Below are positions 32,561-42,135 of a stretch of DNA of 64,000 nt, piece after piece. The DNA is from Sandaracinus amylolyticus. Its GTDB lineage: Bacteria; Myxococcota_A; Polyangia; Polyangiales; Sandaracinaceae. Location: NCBI RefSeq assembly GCF_021631985.1, contig NZ_CP070225.1:4650001-4714000 (forward strand). The letters are read 5' to 3'. Both the position numbers and the translations under genes were made by a program. Position 1 is the stretch's first letter, and every line of letters starts with the position of its first letter. A model generated the notes under the pieces. It saw nothing but the letters and a program-made list of their open reading frames with translations, ran no database searches and was not told where the DNA came from.

Positions 32561-32601
32561 CACGTGGACGAGCACGCGGGACGAGCACGTGCACGAGCAC
32601 G
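32561..32601. repeat. CACGAG short repeat downstream of metallophosphoesterase
   Basis: Second copy of the GACGAGCACG-type repeat; 32581-32601 matches 31644-31664 exactly (21 bases). CGCAGGTGG is also repeated nearby (32552 and 32608). Nothing else gene-like in 32541-32743. Confidence 0.7.
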
Positions 32602-32743
32602 GGTCTCGCGCAGGTGGCCGGGCGCTCGGATCGTCGACCTCCCTTCGTTCGCTCCGCTCCTTCTTGGTCTCGTCAGTGGCCCGGTGTTCCTGGCGCTTCG
32701 CTCGTTCTTGCTCTCCTCGCGAGGCATCGGGAATGATGTCGCG

Positions 32744-33625
32744 GTGAGGCGCTCTCTCGACCCGACGCTGCAGCCCGGCGCGACGCTCGACGGACGCTTC
32801 CGTCTGGTGCGCGAGATCGCGGCCGGCGCGATGGGCGCGGTGTGGGAGGCGATCGACACCACCGGGCGTGCCGCCGATCCCCACGTCGAGGCGGGCACCG
32901 TGGTCGCGCTCAAGGTGCTGCGGCCCGAGCTGCACTCGGAGCCTTCGATCCGCCGGCGCTTCCGGCGCGAGGCGTCGGTGCTGCAGTCGATCTCGCACCC
33001 CGCGGTGGTGCGCATCCTCGACCTCGGGACCGACGCCGGCGATCGCTCGTACACGGTGATGGAGCTCTTGAAGGGCGAGACGCTCGAGGCGCGGCTCGCG
33101 CGCGACAGGCGGCTCGACGCGCCGACGCTCGCGCCGATGCTGCGCGCGATCGCCGACGGGCTCGGCGCGGTGCACGCGCACGGCGTGATCCACGGCGACC
33201 TCAAGCCCTCGAACGTGTTCCTCACCGAGGGCGGCGAGACCCCGGTGAAGATCGTCGACTTCGGCCTCTCGAAGATCGAAGGGCTCGAGCGGCTCACGCG
33301 CACCGGCGAGCTCACTGGCACGCCGGCGTACATGGCGCCCGAGCTGCTGACCGGCGCGAGCGAGCTCGACGCGCGGCTCGATCAGTACGCGCTCGGCGTC
33401 GTGCTCTACCAGGCGCTCGCGGGGCGCCTGCCCTTCGTGAAGGTGCACCCGGGAGCGCTGATGTTCGAGATCGTGATGGGCCAGGGGACGCCGCTGCGCG
33501 AGGCCGCGCCCGACGTGCCCGAGGCGGTGTGCGCGGTGGTCGCGAAGGCGATGGCGCCCAAGCGCGAGGATCGCTACGCGGACGTGCTCGAGCTGGCGCG
33601 CGCGCTCGAGGCGGCGAGCGCGTGA
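32744..33625 (+). CDS. Ser/Thr protein kinase, non-RD (HGD)
   Basis: A 293-residue protein consisting of little more than a kinase domain. The P-loop is degenerate (IAAGAMGAVWEA, first Gly missing). The catalytic Lys sits in VVALKVL, and DFGLSK and GTPAYMAPE are intact. The catalytic loop reads HGDLKPSN, not HRD, so the conserved Arg is Gly: a non-RD kinase that need not be activated by loop phosphorylation. No transmembrane helix. The start is GTG at 32744. Its stop overlaps the ATG of the esterase (TGATG). Confidence 0.8.
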   Translation: MRRSLDPTLQPGATLDGRFRLVREIAAGAMGAVWEAIDTTGRAADPHVEAGTVVALKVLRPELHSEPSIRRRFRREASVLQSISHPAVVRILDLGTDAGDRSYTVMELLKGETLEARLARDRRLDAPTLAPMLRAIADGLGAVHAHGVIHGDLKPSNVFLTEGGETPVKIVDFGLSKIEGLERLTRTGELTGTPAYMAPELLTGASELDARLDQYALGVVLYQALAGRLPFVKVHPGALMFEIVMGQGTPLREAAPDVPEAVCAVVAKAMAPKREDRYADVLELARALEAASA

Positions 33626-34656
33626 TGCGGGCGGCGACGGATCCCAACGCGAAGCTGCGCGGGCGGCTCGAGTCGTTCGTGATCGAGAGCGCGGCGCTGC
33701 GCGGGAACGTGCTCGGCGATCCCGATGCGCGCGAGGTGCTGGTCTATCTGCCGCCCTCGTACGACGCGTCGAGCACGCGCCGTTATCCAGTGGTCGTGAT
33801 CCTCGCGCCCTATGCGGCGACGAACCGATCGATGGTCGCGTGGCGGCTGTGGGAGCCGAGCACGTTCGAGCTCTACGAGTCGCTGCTCGCGCGCGGTGAG
33901 GCGGAGGAGGCGATCCTGGTGTCGCCCGACTGCTGCAATCGGTGGGGAGGGAGTCAGTTCCTCGACTCGCCGGCGAGCGGGCTCTACCAGTCGCACGTCG
34001 CGGGCGAGGTGCTGCCCGCGGTCGACGCGCGGTATCGGACGATCGCCGAGAAGGCGGGACGCGCGGTGGTGGGGCGCAGCTCGGGCGGGTTCGGCGCGCT
34101 GCGGATCGCGCTCGATCGGCCGGAGCTCTTCGCGGCGGTGGGCAGCCACGCGGGCGACGGGCTCTTCGAGGTGAGCATCCGTCCGACGTTCACGAGCGTC
34201 GCGATCACGATCGATCGCGAGGGCGGGCTCGAGAAGTTCCTCGAGCGCTTCGAGCGCACCGGGCCGAAGGGCGGCGGAGACTTCGACACCATCGCGATGA
34301 TCGCGACCGCGGCGGCCTACGCACCGGCGCCCGATGCGCCCTTCCCTCACTGCGAGCTGCCCTTCGATCCGCGCACCGCGCTGCCGATCGACGCGGTGTG
34401 GCAGCGCTTCCTCGAGCACGATCCGGTGGTGCGCCTCGAGCGCGACGCGAGCGCGATGCGCGATCTCGCGCTGGTGTTCCTCGATGCCGGGGATCGCGAC
34501 GAGCACGGGCTGCAATTCGCGGCGCGCCGGATGGCGGAGCTGCTGCGGGCGCGAGGCGCGAACGTGCGCCACGAGGAATTCCCGGGCGGCCATCGCGGAA
34601 CGCACGCGCGGTACGCGGTGTCGCTGCCGGCGCTGATCGGCGCGCTCGCGCGGTGA
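33625..34656 (+). CDS. Esterase-like alpha/beta hydrolase
   Basis: A 343-residue esterase D/enterochelin-esterase-like hydrolase. It shows the strand-turn VLVYLPPSYDASS, the nucleophile elbow GRSSGGFG (Ser), an acid in DAGDRDEHG and a His in GGHRGTH. The fold is a family hallmark; no substrate can be named. Translation is coupled to the kinase gene by a TGATG overlap, so the two may be functionally linked. The 34657-34823 gap after it has nothing gene-like. Confidence 0.7.
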   Translation: MRAATDPNAKLRGRLESFVIESAALRGNVLGDPDAREVLVYLPPSYDASSTRRYPVVVILAPYAATNRSMVAWRLWEPSTFELYESLLARGEAEEAILVSPDCCNRWGGSQFLDSPASGLYQSHVAGEVLPAVDARYRTIAEKAGRAVVGRSSGGFGALRIALDRPELFAAVGSHAGDGLFEVSIRPTFTSVAITIDREGGLEKFLERFERTGPKGGGDFDTIAMIATAAAYAPAPDAPFPHCELPFDPRTALPIDAVWQRFLEHDPVVRLERDASAMRDLALVFLDAGDRDEHGLQFAARRMAELLRARGANVRHEEFPGGHRGTHARYAVSLPALIGALAR

Positions 34657-34823
34657 TCGAGCGCAGACGCGAGCACGCGATCGATTACGATGCGCGCCGT
34701 GGTTCGATGCCATCGCTTCGCGTATGCTCGGCCCGCACCGGCGGCGGCACGCGTGAACCACGGGCGTGCTTGCTGGTTCGCGGACTCACCGCCGCGGAGA
34801 AGAGACGGCCGAGGCTCGAGCGC

Positions 34824-35732
34824 ATGACCAAGAAGACGGCTTCGAAGAGCTCCCCCAAGCCCGCCGCACGTGCGCCTCGCGCCTCGAGTGGACAATCGGC
34901 AGCGCGTCAATCCGCGAAGAGCGCACCGAGCAAGGCGCCTGCGAAGCCGAGCGCGGCGACCAAGAGCGCGGCGCCGAAGAGCAACGCGAGCGCGAAGAAG
35001 CCCTCGGCCCGGGCCGCGACGCCCACGCCGCCGCCGCCCAAGGCCGTCTCGGAGCGTCCGGCGCCGATCGTCGAGGACGTCGCGAGCACGAGCGGCATCA
35101 CGTCGGCGGGCGGCATCGCTGCCGGCGGAGGCGGTGGGGGCGGCGCGGGTGAGCTCGCGGATCGCATCCTCGAGGCGAGCGATGCGGCCTCGGTGGCGGC
35201 GCACGCGGAGCACCTGACGAGCGACAAGCCGACGACCGCGACCGCGGCCGCGCGCATCCTCGACGAGCTGCTCGCGAAGAAGCCCGAGATGCTCGTGCCG
35301 ACGATCGACAAGCTCGTGAGCGTGATCACGTCGGGGCCGAAGCGCTCGGTGCAGACCGCGGCCGCGGCGCTCCCGGTGATGGCGCGGCTCGCGCCGGCGC
35401 GCGTGGCGCGTCACCTGCCGACGCTGACCGATCGCTTCGCGGAGGCGTCGGAGATCGGGAAGGACGGCCTGGTGTCGACGTTCGCGGCGCTGTGCACCGC
35501 GTCGGTCGCGTACCAGAAGCGTCTCGAGCCGGTGCTCGAGCTCGCGCTCTCGACCGCGGATCCCAAGACGCTGCAGCGCTGGACCGAGATCGTGCTGCCT
35601 TCGCTCAAGGGCGAGCCGCACGCGCGGGCACGCGCGGTGGTCGAGGATCGACTGAATCACATCCCGCGCCCGCAGGCGCAGCCGATCGCGACGTTCCTCG
35701 GGATCAAGCTGCGTCCCGCAGCGATGCGCTGA
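34824..35732 (+). CDS. HEAT-like protein with Lys/Ala/Pro-rich tail
   Basis: A 302-residue protein. Residues 1-85 are a low-complexity Lys/Ala/Ser/Pro tail (KSSPKPAARAP, SAAPKSNASAKKPSAR) like histone-H1-type nucleoid proteins, with a Gly-rich spacer (GGGGGGGAG) at about 115. Residues 120-300 are helical repeats (TATAAARILDELLAKKPEMLV, VMARLAPARVARHLPTLTDRF) resembling HEAT/ARM repeats. I infer a DNA- or RNA-associated scaffold. Start ATG at 34824; longer in-frame starts add a Cys/Arg-rich segment with no homology. It overlaps or abuts no gene; the TauE permease starts 2 bp after. Confidence 0.55.
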   Translation: MTKKTASKSSPKPAARAPRASSGQSAARQSAKSAPSKAPAKPSAATKSAAPKSNASAKKPSARAATPTPPPPKAVSERPAPIVEDVASTSGITSAGGIAAGGGGGGGAGELADRILEASDAASVAAHAEHLTSDKPTTATAAARILDELLAKKPEMLVPTIDKLVSVITSGPKRSVQTAAAALPVMARLAPARVARHLPTLTDRFAEASEIGKDGLVSTFAALCTASVAYQKRLEPVLELALSTADPKTLQRWTEIVLPSLKGEPHARARAVVEDRLNHIPRPQAQPIATFLGIKLRPAAMR

Positions 35733-35733
35733 C

Positions 35734-36531
35734 GTGATCACCGACGCGAGCGCAGTCGAGCTCGTCGTGCTCGCGCTGGTCGGGCTCGTCGCCGGGTGGA
35801 TCAACACGGTGGCGGGCGCGGGCTCGCTGCTGCTGCTGCCGGCGCTGATCTTTACCGGGCTCGACGCGAGCGCGGCGAACGCGACGAACCGGCTCGGCAT
35901 CCTCGCGACCACGATCGCGGCGGTGCTCGGCTATCGGCGCGCCGGGCTCTCGGTCGGACGCAACGAGCTCGTGCTCACGGGCGCGGCGATGGTGGGCGGC
36001 GGGATCGGCTCGTTCATCGCGACGCTGCTCGCGCCGGAGCAGATGCAGATCGCGATCGTGATCGCGATGGGCGTCATGCTCGTGCTCTCGCTGATCCCCA
36101 CGAAGAAGAAGAAGGACGAGACGAAGCGCGCCGAGGGCGAGGCGCCGCCGCCTCCTCCGAAGCTGCCGCCGCCGACGCCGGGGATGATCGCGGCGTTCGT
36201 CGCGATCGGGACCTACGGCGGGTTCCTCCAGGCCGGGGTCGGGATCGTCGCGCTGCTCTACCTGTCGATCGCGCACGGCGTGTCGCTGGTCGCGTCGAAC
36301 GTCGTGAAGAGCACGGTGACGCTCGCGCTGACGGTGATCGCGATCGCGGTGTTCGCGGCGCGCGGCGAGACGATCGACCTGGTGCGCGGTGGGGTCCTCG
36401 CGGCGACCAGCGCGATCGGCGGGCTCGTGGGCGCACGCGCCACCGTCGCGCTGGGGGATCGCTTCGTGCGCATCGCGGTCGTGGTCGCGGTCGTCGCGAG
36501 CATGGTGAAGCTCGTCTACGACATGATCTGA
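35734..36531 (+). CDS. TauE/SafE-family membrane permease
   Basis: A 265-residue inner-membrane protein of the TauE/SafE (sulfite exporter) family, with eight predicted helices in two halves. The first half has INTVAGAGSLLLLPAL and NATNRLGILATT, the second has GTYGGFLQAGVGIVALLYLS and ASNVVKSTVTLAL, the two inverted repeats. A charged, Pro-rich loop (KKKKDETKRAEGEAPPPPP) lies between. The family exports organosulfur or sulfite compounds; the substrate here is not known. The start is GTG at 35734, 1 bp after the upstream stop. Confidence 0.85.
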   Translation: MITDASAVELVVLALVGLVAGWINTVAGAGSLLLLPALIFTGLDASAANATNRLGILATTIAAVLGYRRAGLSVGRNELVLTGAAMVGGGIGSFIATLLAPEQMQIAIVIAMGVMLVLSLIPTKKKKDETKRAEGEAPPPPPKLPPPTPGMIAAFVAIGTYGGFLQAGVGIVALLYLSIAHGVSLVASNVVKSTVTLALTVIAIAVFAARGETIDLVRGGVLAATSAIGGLVGARATVALGDRFVRIAVVVAVVASMVKLVYDMI

Positions 36532-36699
36532 GTGTCTGCCGGAGTGCGCGGACGGTAGGGACCAGCGGGCGAGCCGATCTTTCGATCGCCGCGTGCGCAG
36601 CCCGGCACACCCGCGCCGTGAACGGCCGTACATCTCGCGCGAGGGACGTGGAAAACCACGATTTTGTGCGGCGGCCCACGTTCTGCTACGTGCTTCAGC

Positions 36700-37791
36700 A
36701 TGCTTCGCCCGCGCGCGTCCCTCGTGGCTCTCCTGGCGCTCCTGATCACATCGGCATGTGGTGGCGGCGGGAGCCGCACCGCGACGACCGCGACCATCGG
36801 CGACGACGACGACGCGCGCACCGGGGCGCCCGAGGGCTGGCCGCGCGTGCTCGTGGTGACGCCGGGCTCGGGGCCCGCGCTCTTCCTCGGGCCCGAGGAC
36901 GACTCGCCGGCGATCGGATACCTCTCGACCGGCACGCGGGTGCGCCTCGACGGGCCGGTGCGCAACGGCCGGGTGCCGGTGACGGTGTCGGGTGGGCTCT
37001 CGGCGCGCGGCTGGATGCCGCTCGGGCGCGTGGGCGCGTACACGACGCAGCGTGGTCGCATCGAGGGCACGCCGACGTACGTGGGCGTCGGCGATCTCGT
37101 CAGCATCGTCGAGAAGACCGACGCCGGGTTCCGGGTGCAGATCGCGCCGTGGCTCGGTCGCGCGGAGAACGATCGGCTCGGGCCGTGGACCGCGGAGCTG
37201 CCCGCGGACTGGCTGAGCGACACGCGCCCCGAGGGCGGCGACGGTGGGCTCAATCCGGGTGAGAACCGCGTCGTCGCGGCGGGTCAGGAAGTGCCGATCT
37301 ACGACCGTCCGAACGGGCGCGTGATCGCGTCGCTGCCGATCGCGGATCCGCCGCACGGAGTGGTCGTGCTGCGCGAGCGCGAGGGCTGGGGCGGCGTGCG
37401 CGCGGGCGTGGGGCCCTTCGTCGTCGGCTACATCCAGACCGCGCAGCTCCAGGCGGCCGAGGCGGCGCCGCGCCCGACGTACTCCGCGCCGGGGCCGAAC
37501 GATCAGGGCGTGCCGGCGCGCATCGCGAACGAAGAAGGACGGCTCTACCGCGTCGGCGAGGGCACGCGGGTGCGCTTCCTCGATCGCATCATCGCGCGGG
37601 TGCGCGGACAGGGCTGGGCGCGCGAGCTCGGGCCGATCGACGAGGAGCGCGTGGACGTCTACGTCGCGGTGGACGACGCCAGCGCGGTGCGCGGCGTGGT
37701 GCGCCGGAGCGACCTCACGCCGGTCGACGGAGCGGCGCCCGCCGAGACCGCCCCGAGCGAGGGTGGCTCGGACGAGCTCGGCGACGAGTGA
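36700..37791 (+). CDS. Lipoprotein with SH3-like repeats
   Basis: A 363-residue predicted lipoprotein. Signal peptide with a hydrophobic core LVALLALLITSAC and Cys20 as lipidation site (weak lipobox). The mature part repeats a short beta-rich motif three times (GPVRNGRVPVTVSGGLSARGWMP, VIASLPIADPPHGVVVLRERE, TRVRFLDRIIARVRGQGW), like bacterial SH3 domains. The C-terminal tail is Pro/Glu/Ala-rich. The stop overlaps the acetyltransferase start as GTGA. Function unknown; a cell-wall or envelope-binding role is inference. Confidence 0.6.
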   Translation: MLRPRASLVALLALLITSACGGGGSRTATTATIGDDDDARTGAPEGWPRVLVVTPGSGPALFLGPEDDSPAIGYLSTGTRVRLDGPVRNGRVPVTVSGGLSARGWMPLGRVGAYTTQRGRIEGTPTYVGVGDLVSIVEKTDAGFRVQIAPWLGRAENDRLGPWTAELPADWLSDTRPEGGDGGLNPGENRVVAAGQEVPIYDRPNGRVIASLPIADPPHGVVVLREREGWGGVRAGVGPFVVGYIQTAQLQAAEAAPRPTYSAPGPNDQGVPARIANEEGRLYRVGEGTRVRFLDRIIARVRGQGWARELGPIDEERVDVYVAVDDASAVRGVVRRSDLTPVDGAAPAETAPSEGGSDELGDE

Positions 37792-38360
37792 GGCTGCGCC
37801 TCGAAACGAAGCGCCTCGTGCTCCGCTTGGCGGAGCCACTCGAGGCGCACCTCGTGGTGGACTACCTCGATCGCAACCGGGCGCACCTCGTGCGGTGGGA
37901 GCCCGATCCTCCGCCCGGCTTCTACACCGAGGGGTACTGGCACGAGCGCATCCACCAGCTCCGTCGCGAGGAGGACGAGGGGCGCCTGGTGCGCGTGCAC
38001 TTGTTCGAGCGCGATGCGCGCGAAGCGCGCGTGGTGGGGACGATCGGGCTCTCGAACATCGTGCGCGGCGCGTTCCACAACGCGCACCTCGGCTTCGGTC
38101 TCGACGGCGCGCTCGAGGGGCGCGGCTTCATGCGCGAGGCGCTCGAGGGGATGATCGCGTATGCGTTCGGCCCGCTCGAGCTGCACCGCCTCGAGGCGAA
38201 CCACCAGCCGCACAACCTGCGCAGCGCAGGGCTCTTGCGACGGCTGGGGTTCGTGCCGACCGGCTACGCGCGCGACTACCTGCACATCGACGGCGCGTGG
38301 CGCGACCACGTGCAGACCGCGCTGATCAACGATCGTTGGAGGAAGAGCTCCCGTTCTTGA
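37788..38360 (+). CDS. RimJ/RimL-type N-acetyltransferase
   Basis: A 190-residue GNAT acetyltransferase. It has the RimJ opening LRLETKRLVLRLAEP, the middle VGTIGLSNIVRGAFHNAHLGF, the acetyl-CoA loop GRGFMREALEGMI (Q/RxxGxG/A-like), and HRLEANHQPHNLRSAGLLRRLGF. The family acetylates ribosomal protein N-termini or small molecules. Start GTG at 37788 overlaps the lipoprotein stop. Its last 35 bp overlap the convergent SDR gene's end. Confidence 0.85.
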   Translation: MRLRLETKRLVLRLAEPLEAHLVVDYLDRNRAHLVRWEPDPPPGFYTEGYWHERIHQLRREEDEGRLVRVHLFERDAREARVVGTIGLSNIVRGAFHNAHLGFGLDGALEGRGFMREALEGMIAYAFGPLELHRLEANHQPHNLRSAGLLRRLGFVPTGYARDYLHIDGAWRDHVQTALINDRWRKSSRS

Positions 38361-39174
38361 CGACCGCGGCGGCCTGACGCTTCGCCGCACCACGCGTCAT
38401 GACGAAGTGCGCGATGCCGGGCGCGTGCTGGCCGAGCGCGGCGCCGAGCTTTCCGTGGCCGGTGAAGACGTGCTCGCGCTTGCGGGCGCGGATGGCGCGC
38501 AGCATCTCGCGCGCCGCGCGATCGGCGGGCCACATCAGGTTCTTCGGGCGCTTGTCGGCGCGCGAAGGATCGTGGCGGCCCTGGTTGTCGACCTGCGCGA
38601 TCTCGCTCTCGACGAAGCCGGGGTGCACGAGCGTGCACGAGACGCCGGTGCCGTCGAGCTCGATCGAGAGCGTCTGACCGATCGCGCGCAGCGCGTACTT
38701 CGACGCGGTGTACGCGGCCATGCGCGGCGTGGGGAGCAGCGCGGAGACGCTGCCGACGAGCGCGATGCGGCCCTTGGTGCGCTCGAGGTGCGGCAGCGCG
38801 TGGCGCGCGGTCATCGCGGCGCCGATCACGTTGGTGTCGAGCTGGCGGCGCCAGTCCTCGGCACTGAGATCGCGTACCGCGCCCGCGACCGAGAAGCCTG
38901 CGTTCGCGATCGCGAGATCGAGCCGGCCGAGCTCGCGGACGATGCTCGAAGACGCGATGACGACGTCGCTCTCCTCGGTGACGTCGCACGGCACTGCGAG
39001 CGCGCGACCGCCCGCCGCTTCGACCTCGCGCGCGACCTCCTCGAGCCGTTGCTGGCGCCGGCCCGAGACCGCGACGATCGCGCCCTGTCGCCCGAGCTCG
39101 ATCGCGAGGGCGCGCCCGATGCCGCTGCCCGCGCCCGTGATCCACGCGACCTGATCCTGCCAGTGCTTCGTCAT
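38326..39174 (-). CDS. SDR-family oxidoreductase
   Basis: A 282-residue short-chain dehydrogenase. Cofactor loop TGAGSGIGRALA, acidic D-x-T (CDVTEES), ANAGFSVAG, catalytic Ser in GSVSALLP and Tyr/Lys in YTASKYALR. The C-terminal region (MLRAIRARKREHVFTGHGKLGAALG) contains the family's later helices. The substrate is not predictable. ATG at 39174. It converges on the acetyltransferase with a 35-bp overlap. Confidence 0.85.
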   Translation of the reverse strand: MTKHWQDQVAWITGAGSGIGRALAIELGRQGAIVAVSGRRQQRLEEVAREVEAAGGRALAVPCDVTEESDVVIASSSIVRELGRLDLAIANAGFSVAGAVRDLSAEDWRRQLDTNVIGAAMTARHALPHLERTKGRIALVGSVSALLPTPRMAAYTASKYALRAIGQTLSIELDGTGVSCTLVHPGFVESEIAQVDNQGRHDPSRADKRPKNLMWPADRAAREMLRAIRARKREHVFTGHGKLGAALGQHAPGIAHFVMTRGAAKRQAAAVVKNGSSSSNDR

Positions 39175-39357
39175 GCGCCGCCTCGGTGAGGGAGTCCGCG
39201 CTCAGTACCACGATCTCGCGAGGTCGCGCGATGCGCCGATCCGGCACGTGGCCGTCGCATCGGTGAAAGCGCGCCGGCGCAGGTGACGATTCGCGCTCGC
39301 GCGGGGAGCCGTGTCGATCGCGTCGCTAGAGTCCGCGCCCGTCGGAGGGGGCAGACG

Positions 39358-40242
39358 ATGGGACGCTCGCTGGGATGGGCGATGCTGGGCGCGATGCTCT
39401 GCGCGTCGTGCGCGCGCGGCGCGAGCGACGAGCTGCTGCGCGACGGGGGCGCGCTGGGGATGGCGGTCGTCGACGCGTCGCGTGACATCGAGCAGGACGC
39501 GGGGACGATCGAGCACGACGCGGCGATCCCCGATGCGGGCGAGCGCGCGGATGCGCCGGTCGAGCGCGACGCGTCGATGTCGGCGGTCGACGCGGGCTCC
39601 GACGCGGGGCCGCCGATGTGCGCGCTCGGATTCGCCGACTGCAACGGGCGCACGAGCGACGGCTGCGAGATCGATGTGCTCCTCGATCCCGCGCACTGCG
39701 GCGCGTGCGCTCATGCGTGCCCCGCGACGCTCGATGCACCGCGCTGCGAGCGAGGGACGTGCGTGCGCACGATCGAGCTCGCGCTGGAGGACGCGACCGT
39801 CGACGAGAGCACGCCCGATCGCGCGCTCGGCGGCGAGACGACGTTGCTCGTGGACGCGTGGCCGGCGCGCTACGAGGCGCTCCTGCGACCGACCTCGCTC
39901 GACGCGATTCCCACGGGCGCGGAGGTGCTCGAGGCGCGGCTCGAGCTCACGTGCTTCGACGAGGGCGACGACGTGCGCGTGCACGCGCTGGGCGCGACGT
40001 GGAGCGAGGCGAGCACGCGGTGGTCGAGCCGTCCTGCGCGCCGCGAGCCCGCGCTCGCGAGCATCACGCCGCGCGTGGGGCGCGTCCGGATCGACGTCAC
40101 GAGCGCCGTGCGCGACTGGATCTCGCGTGGGACCGCCGAAGGTCTCGCGCTGGTGCCCTCGGGCCAGAACGGCAGCGACTACCGGAGTCGCGAGCACGGC
40201 GTCGCAGGGGAGCGCCCGCGGCTCGTCGTCGTTCACCGCTGA
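39358..40242 (+). CDS. DNRLRE-like lipoprotein with Asp-rich stalk
   Basis: A 294-residue lipoprotein. Signal peptide ends LCASC; the following 55 residues form an Asp/Ala/Gly stalk. A Cys-rich stretch (CALGFADCNGRTSDGC, CGACAHAC) of the type seen in myxobacterial surface proteins follows. The C-terminal 160 residues match DNRLRE domains: ATVDESTPDRALGGETTLLV, RLELTCFDEGDDVRVH, and VDVTSAVRDWISRG (the family's final strand, here IDVTSAVRDW). Such domains bind polysaccharides or act as surface modules. ATG at 39358. Confidence 0.65.
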   Translation: MGRSLGWAMLGAMLCASCARGASDELLRDGGALGMAVVDASRDIEQDAGTIEHDAAIPDAGERADAPVERDASMSAVDAGSDAGPPMCALGFADCNGRTSDGCEIDVLLDPAHCGACAHACPATLDAPRCERGTCVRTIELALEDATVDESTPDRALGGETTLLVDAWPARYEALLRPTSLDAIPTGAEVLEARLELTCFDEGDDVRVHALGATWSEASTRWSSRPARREPALASITPRVGRVRIDVTSAVRDWISRGTAEGLALVPSGQNGSDYRSREHGVAGERPRLVVVHR

Positions 40243-40559
40243 TCGCGCGTCGGCCACGCATCGAGCTCGGGCACCGGAGCGCTCAGCTCGCGCCAGCGGC
40301 GCCTCAGGCCGAGCGTCGCCCACACCGCGATCGCCAGCACGATCACGCCGAGCCCGACGAGCAGCGCGTCGCGCGCGAGCGCGAGCGCGGAGATGCCGGC
40401 GCCCCAGAGCAGCACGACGCGCACCCCGAGCGCGAACGCGGTCACCGCGCGCCCGACCTTGCGGTTCGACACGATGAAGTCGCGCTGCGCGGCTGGGTCG
40501 AGCGCGCGCAGCACGGGATCGTGCTCGAGCATCCGCAGCTCGTCGGGCGTCAGCTTCAC
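40233..40559 (-). CDS. Small two-helix membrane protein
   Basis: A 108-residue protein with two predicted transmembrane helices in the middle (AVTAFALGVRVVLLWGAGI, LVGLGVIVLAIAVWATL) and a short charged N-terminus. Unrecognised. Start GTG at 40559 overlaps the stop of the peptidase-like gene (GTGA), so it is the last gene of the M16 operon. Its stop overlaps the DNRLRE lipoprotein end by 10 bp (convergent). Confidence 0.6.
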   Translation of the reverse strand: MKLTPDELRMLEHDPVLRALDPAAQRDFIVSNRKVGRAVTAFALGVRVVLLWGAGISALALARDALLVGLGVIVLAIAVWATLGLRRRWRELSAPVPELDAWPTRDQR

Positions 40560-42135
40560 TCGGCGAACATCTGCGCGACCGGGACGATGCGGATGCGCTC
40601 GCGCGGGATGCCGATGCGCAGCTCCTGGACCACACGATCCTGCTCGAGCACCTCGGGCGGCACGGTGCGCCCCGGGTACTCGATGGGCGAAGGCTGCTCG
40701 CTCGCGATGCGATCCGCGAGCCGCGACGCGTCGGGCGCGACGATCGCGATCTGCAGGCGCGCAGGATCGATTTGGCGGCGGATCACCGCGTTCACCTGCT
40801 CGGGCGTGAGCTCGGCCCATGCCGCGCGCAGCCGCTCGAGCCACGGGCGATCGACGCCGTAGAACGCGTCGTCGATCGCGTAGCCGAGGCGACGGCTCTC
40901 GGTCTGGAGGAAGAGCGCGTAGTAGCCGTCGAGGTAGCTGCGGATGCGATCGAGCTCGGCCTGATCGAGCCCGTTCTCCACGAAATTGCGCAGCTCCGCG
41001 ATCGCGAGACGCATCCCGAAGTGCGCCTGCTCGGGGCGCAGCGGGCGCAGCCAGATCGAGAAGTACTGCTGGCGTCGCGCGATGTTGGGGAGCGGGAAGA
41101 CGCCCCACCCTTCCTGCTCGAAGTGCTCGGGGTACGCGTAGTCGCCGTAGTTCATGCCGCGGCGCTCGCGGATCGACTGCATCAGGCGACCGACGAACTG
41201 GCGGTGCTGGCCGAGCCACGCGACCGCGAGCACGAGCGCGGGGTAGTCCTCGTCGTCGCGCTGCACGTCGATCGGCATGCCCATCGAGACCGCGACCGAG
41301 CTCGCCTGGGGCTTGTCGACGATCCAGATGCGCGACTCGCTCGCGCGCGGCGCGGGCAGCGCGCTCCGGCCGACGCAGGCCTCGCTCGCGAGCTCGCCGA
41401 CGTCGCGCGCGACACGCGGCGCGAAGCCCTCGGGGTAGCCCCCCGCGACGCCGATCGTCACGCGACCTCCGCAGAGCACGCGCGCGCGCTGCGCGCGCAC
41501 GTCGTCCAGCGTGAGCCGCGTGAGCGCGCGCTCGGTGCCGAGCTCGGGATGTCCGAACGGATGCCCCTCGTAGAGCATCGCCTGCAGCGTCTCCTTGCCG
41601 AGCGTCTCGTCGTCGTTGCCGCGCAGCTCGAGGGTGAGCGCCGAGAGCATCTGCTGCTTCACGCGCTCGAAGTCCTCCGCGCTCATCTGCGGGCGCAGGA
41701 GCACGTCGCGGAAGATCTCGTAGAACGCCTCGACGTGATCGCGGTGCACGCGACCGATGAACGTGGTCTGCTCGCGATCGACCTGCGCGCCGAGCTGCGC
41801 CGCCATCGGATAGAGCGCGTCGACGATCTGCGCGTAGCTGCGCTCGCCCGCGCCGCCTTCGCTCATCAGGGTCGCGGCGAGCGCGGTCGCGCCCTCGCGC
41901 CCGCTGGGATCGCTCCCCGAGCCCGCCTCGAACACCACGCGCACCGTGACGATCGGCGACTCGCTGCGCTGCTCGATCAGCACGGGCGCATCGCGCAGCG
42001 GCTCGGTCGGGAGCTCGGCGCCTGTCACGCCCTGGGCCGTCTCGGGCTCGGGCATCGGCGGATATTCGGGCGCGGGGCCCGTGCTGCCGCCACATCCCGC
42101 GAGCGCGGCGATGCACAGCATCGAGATCGTCCTCT

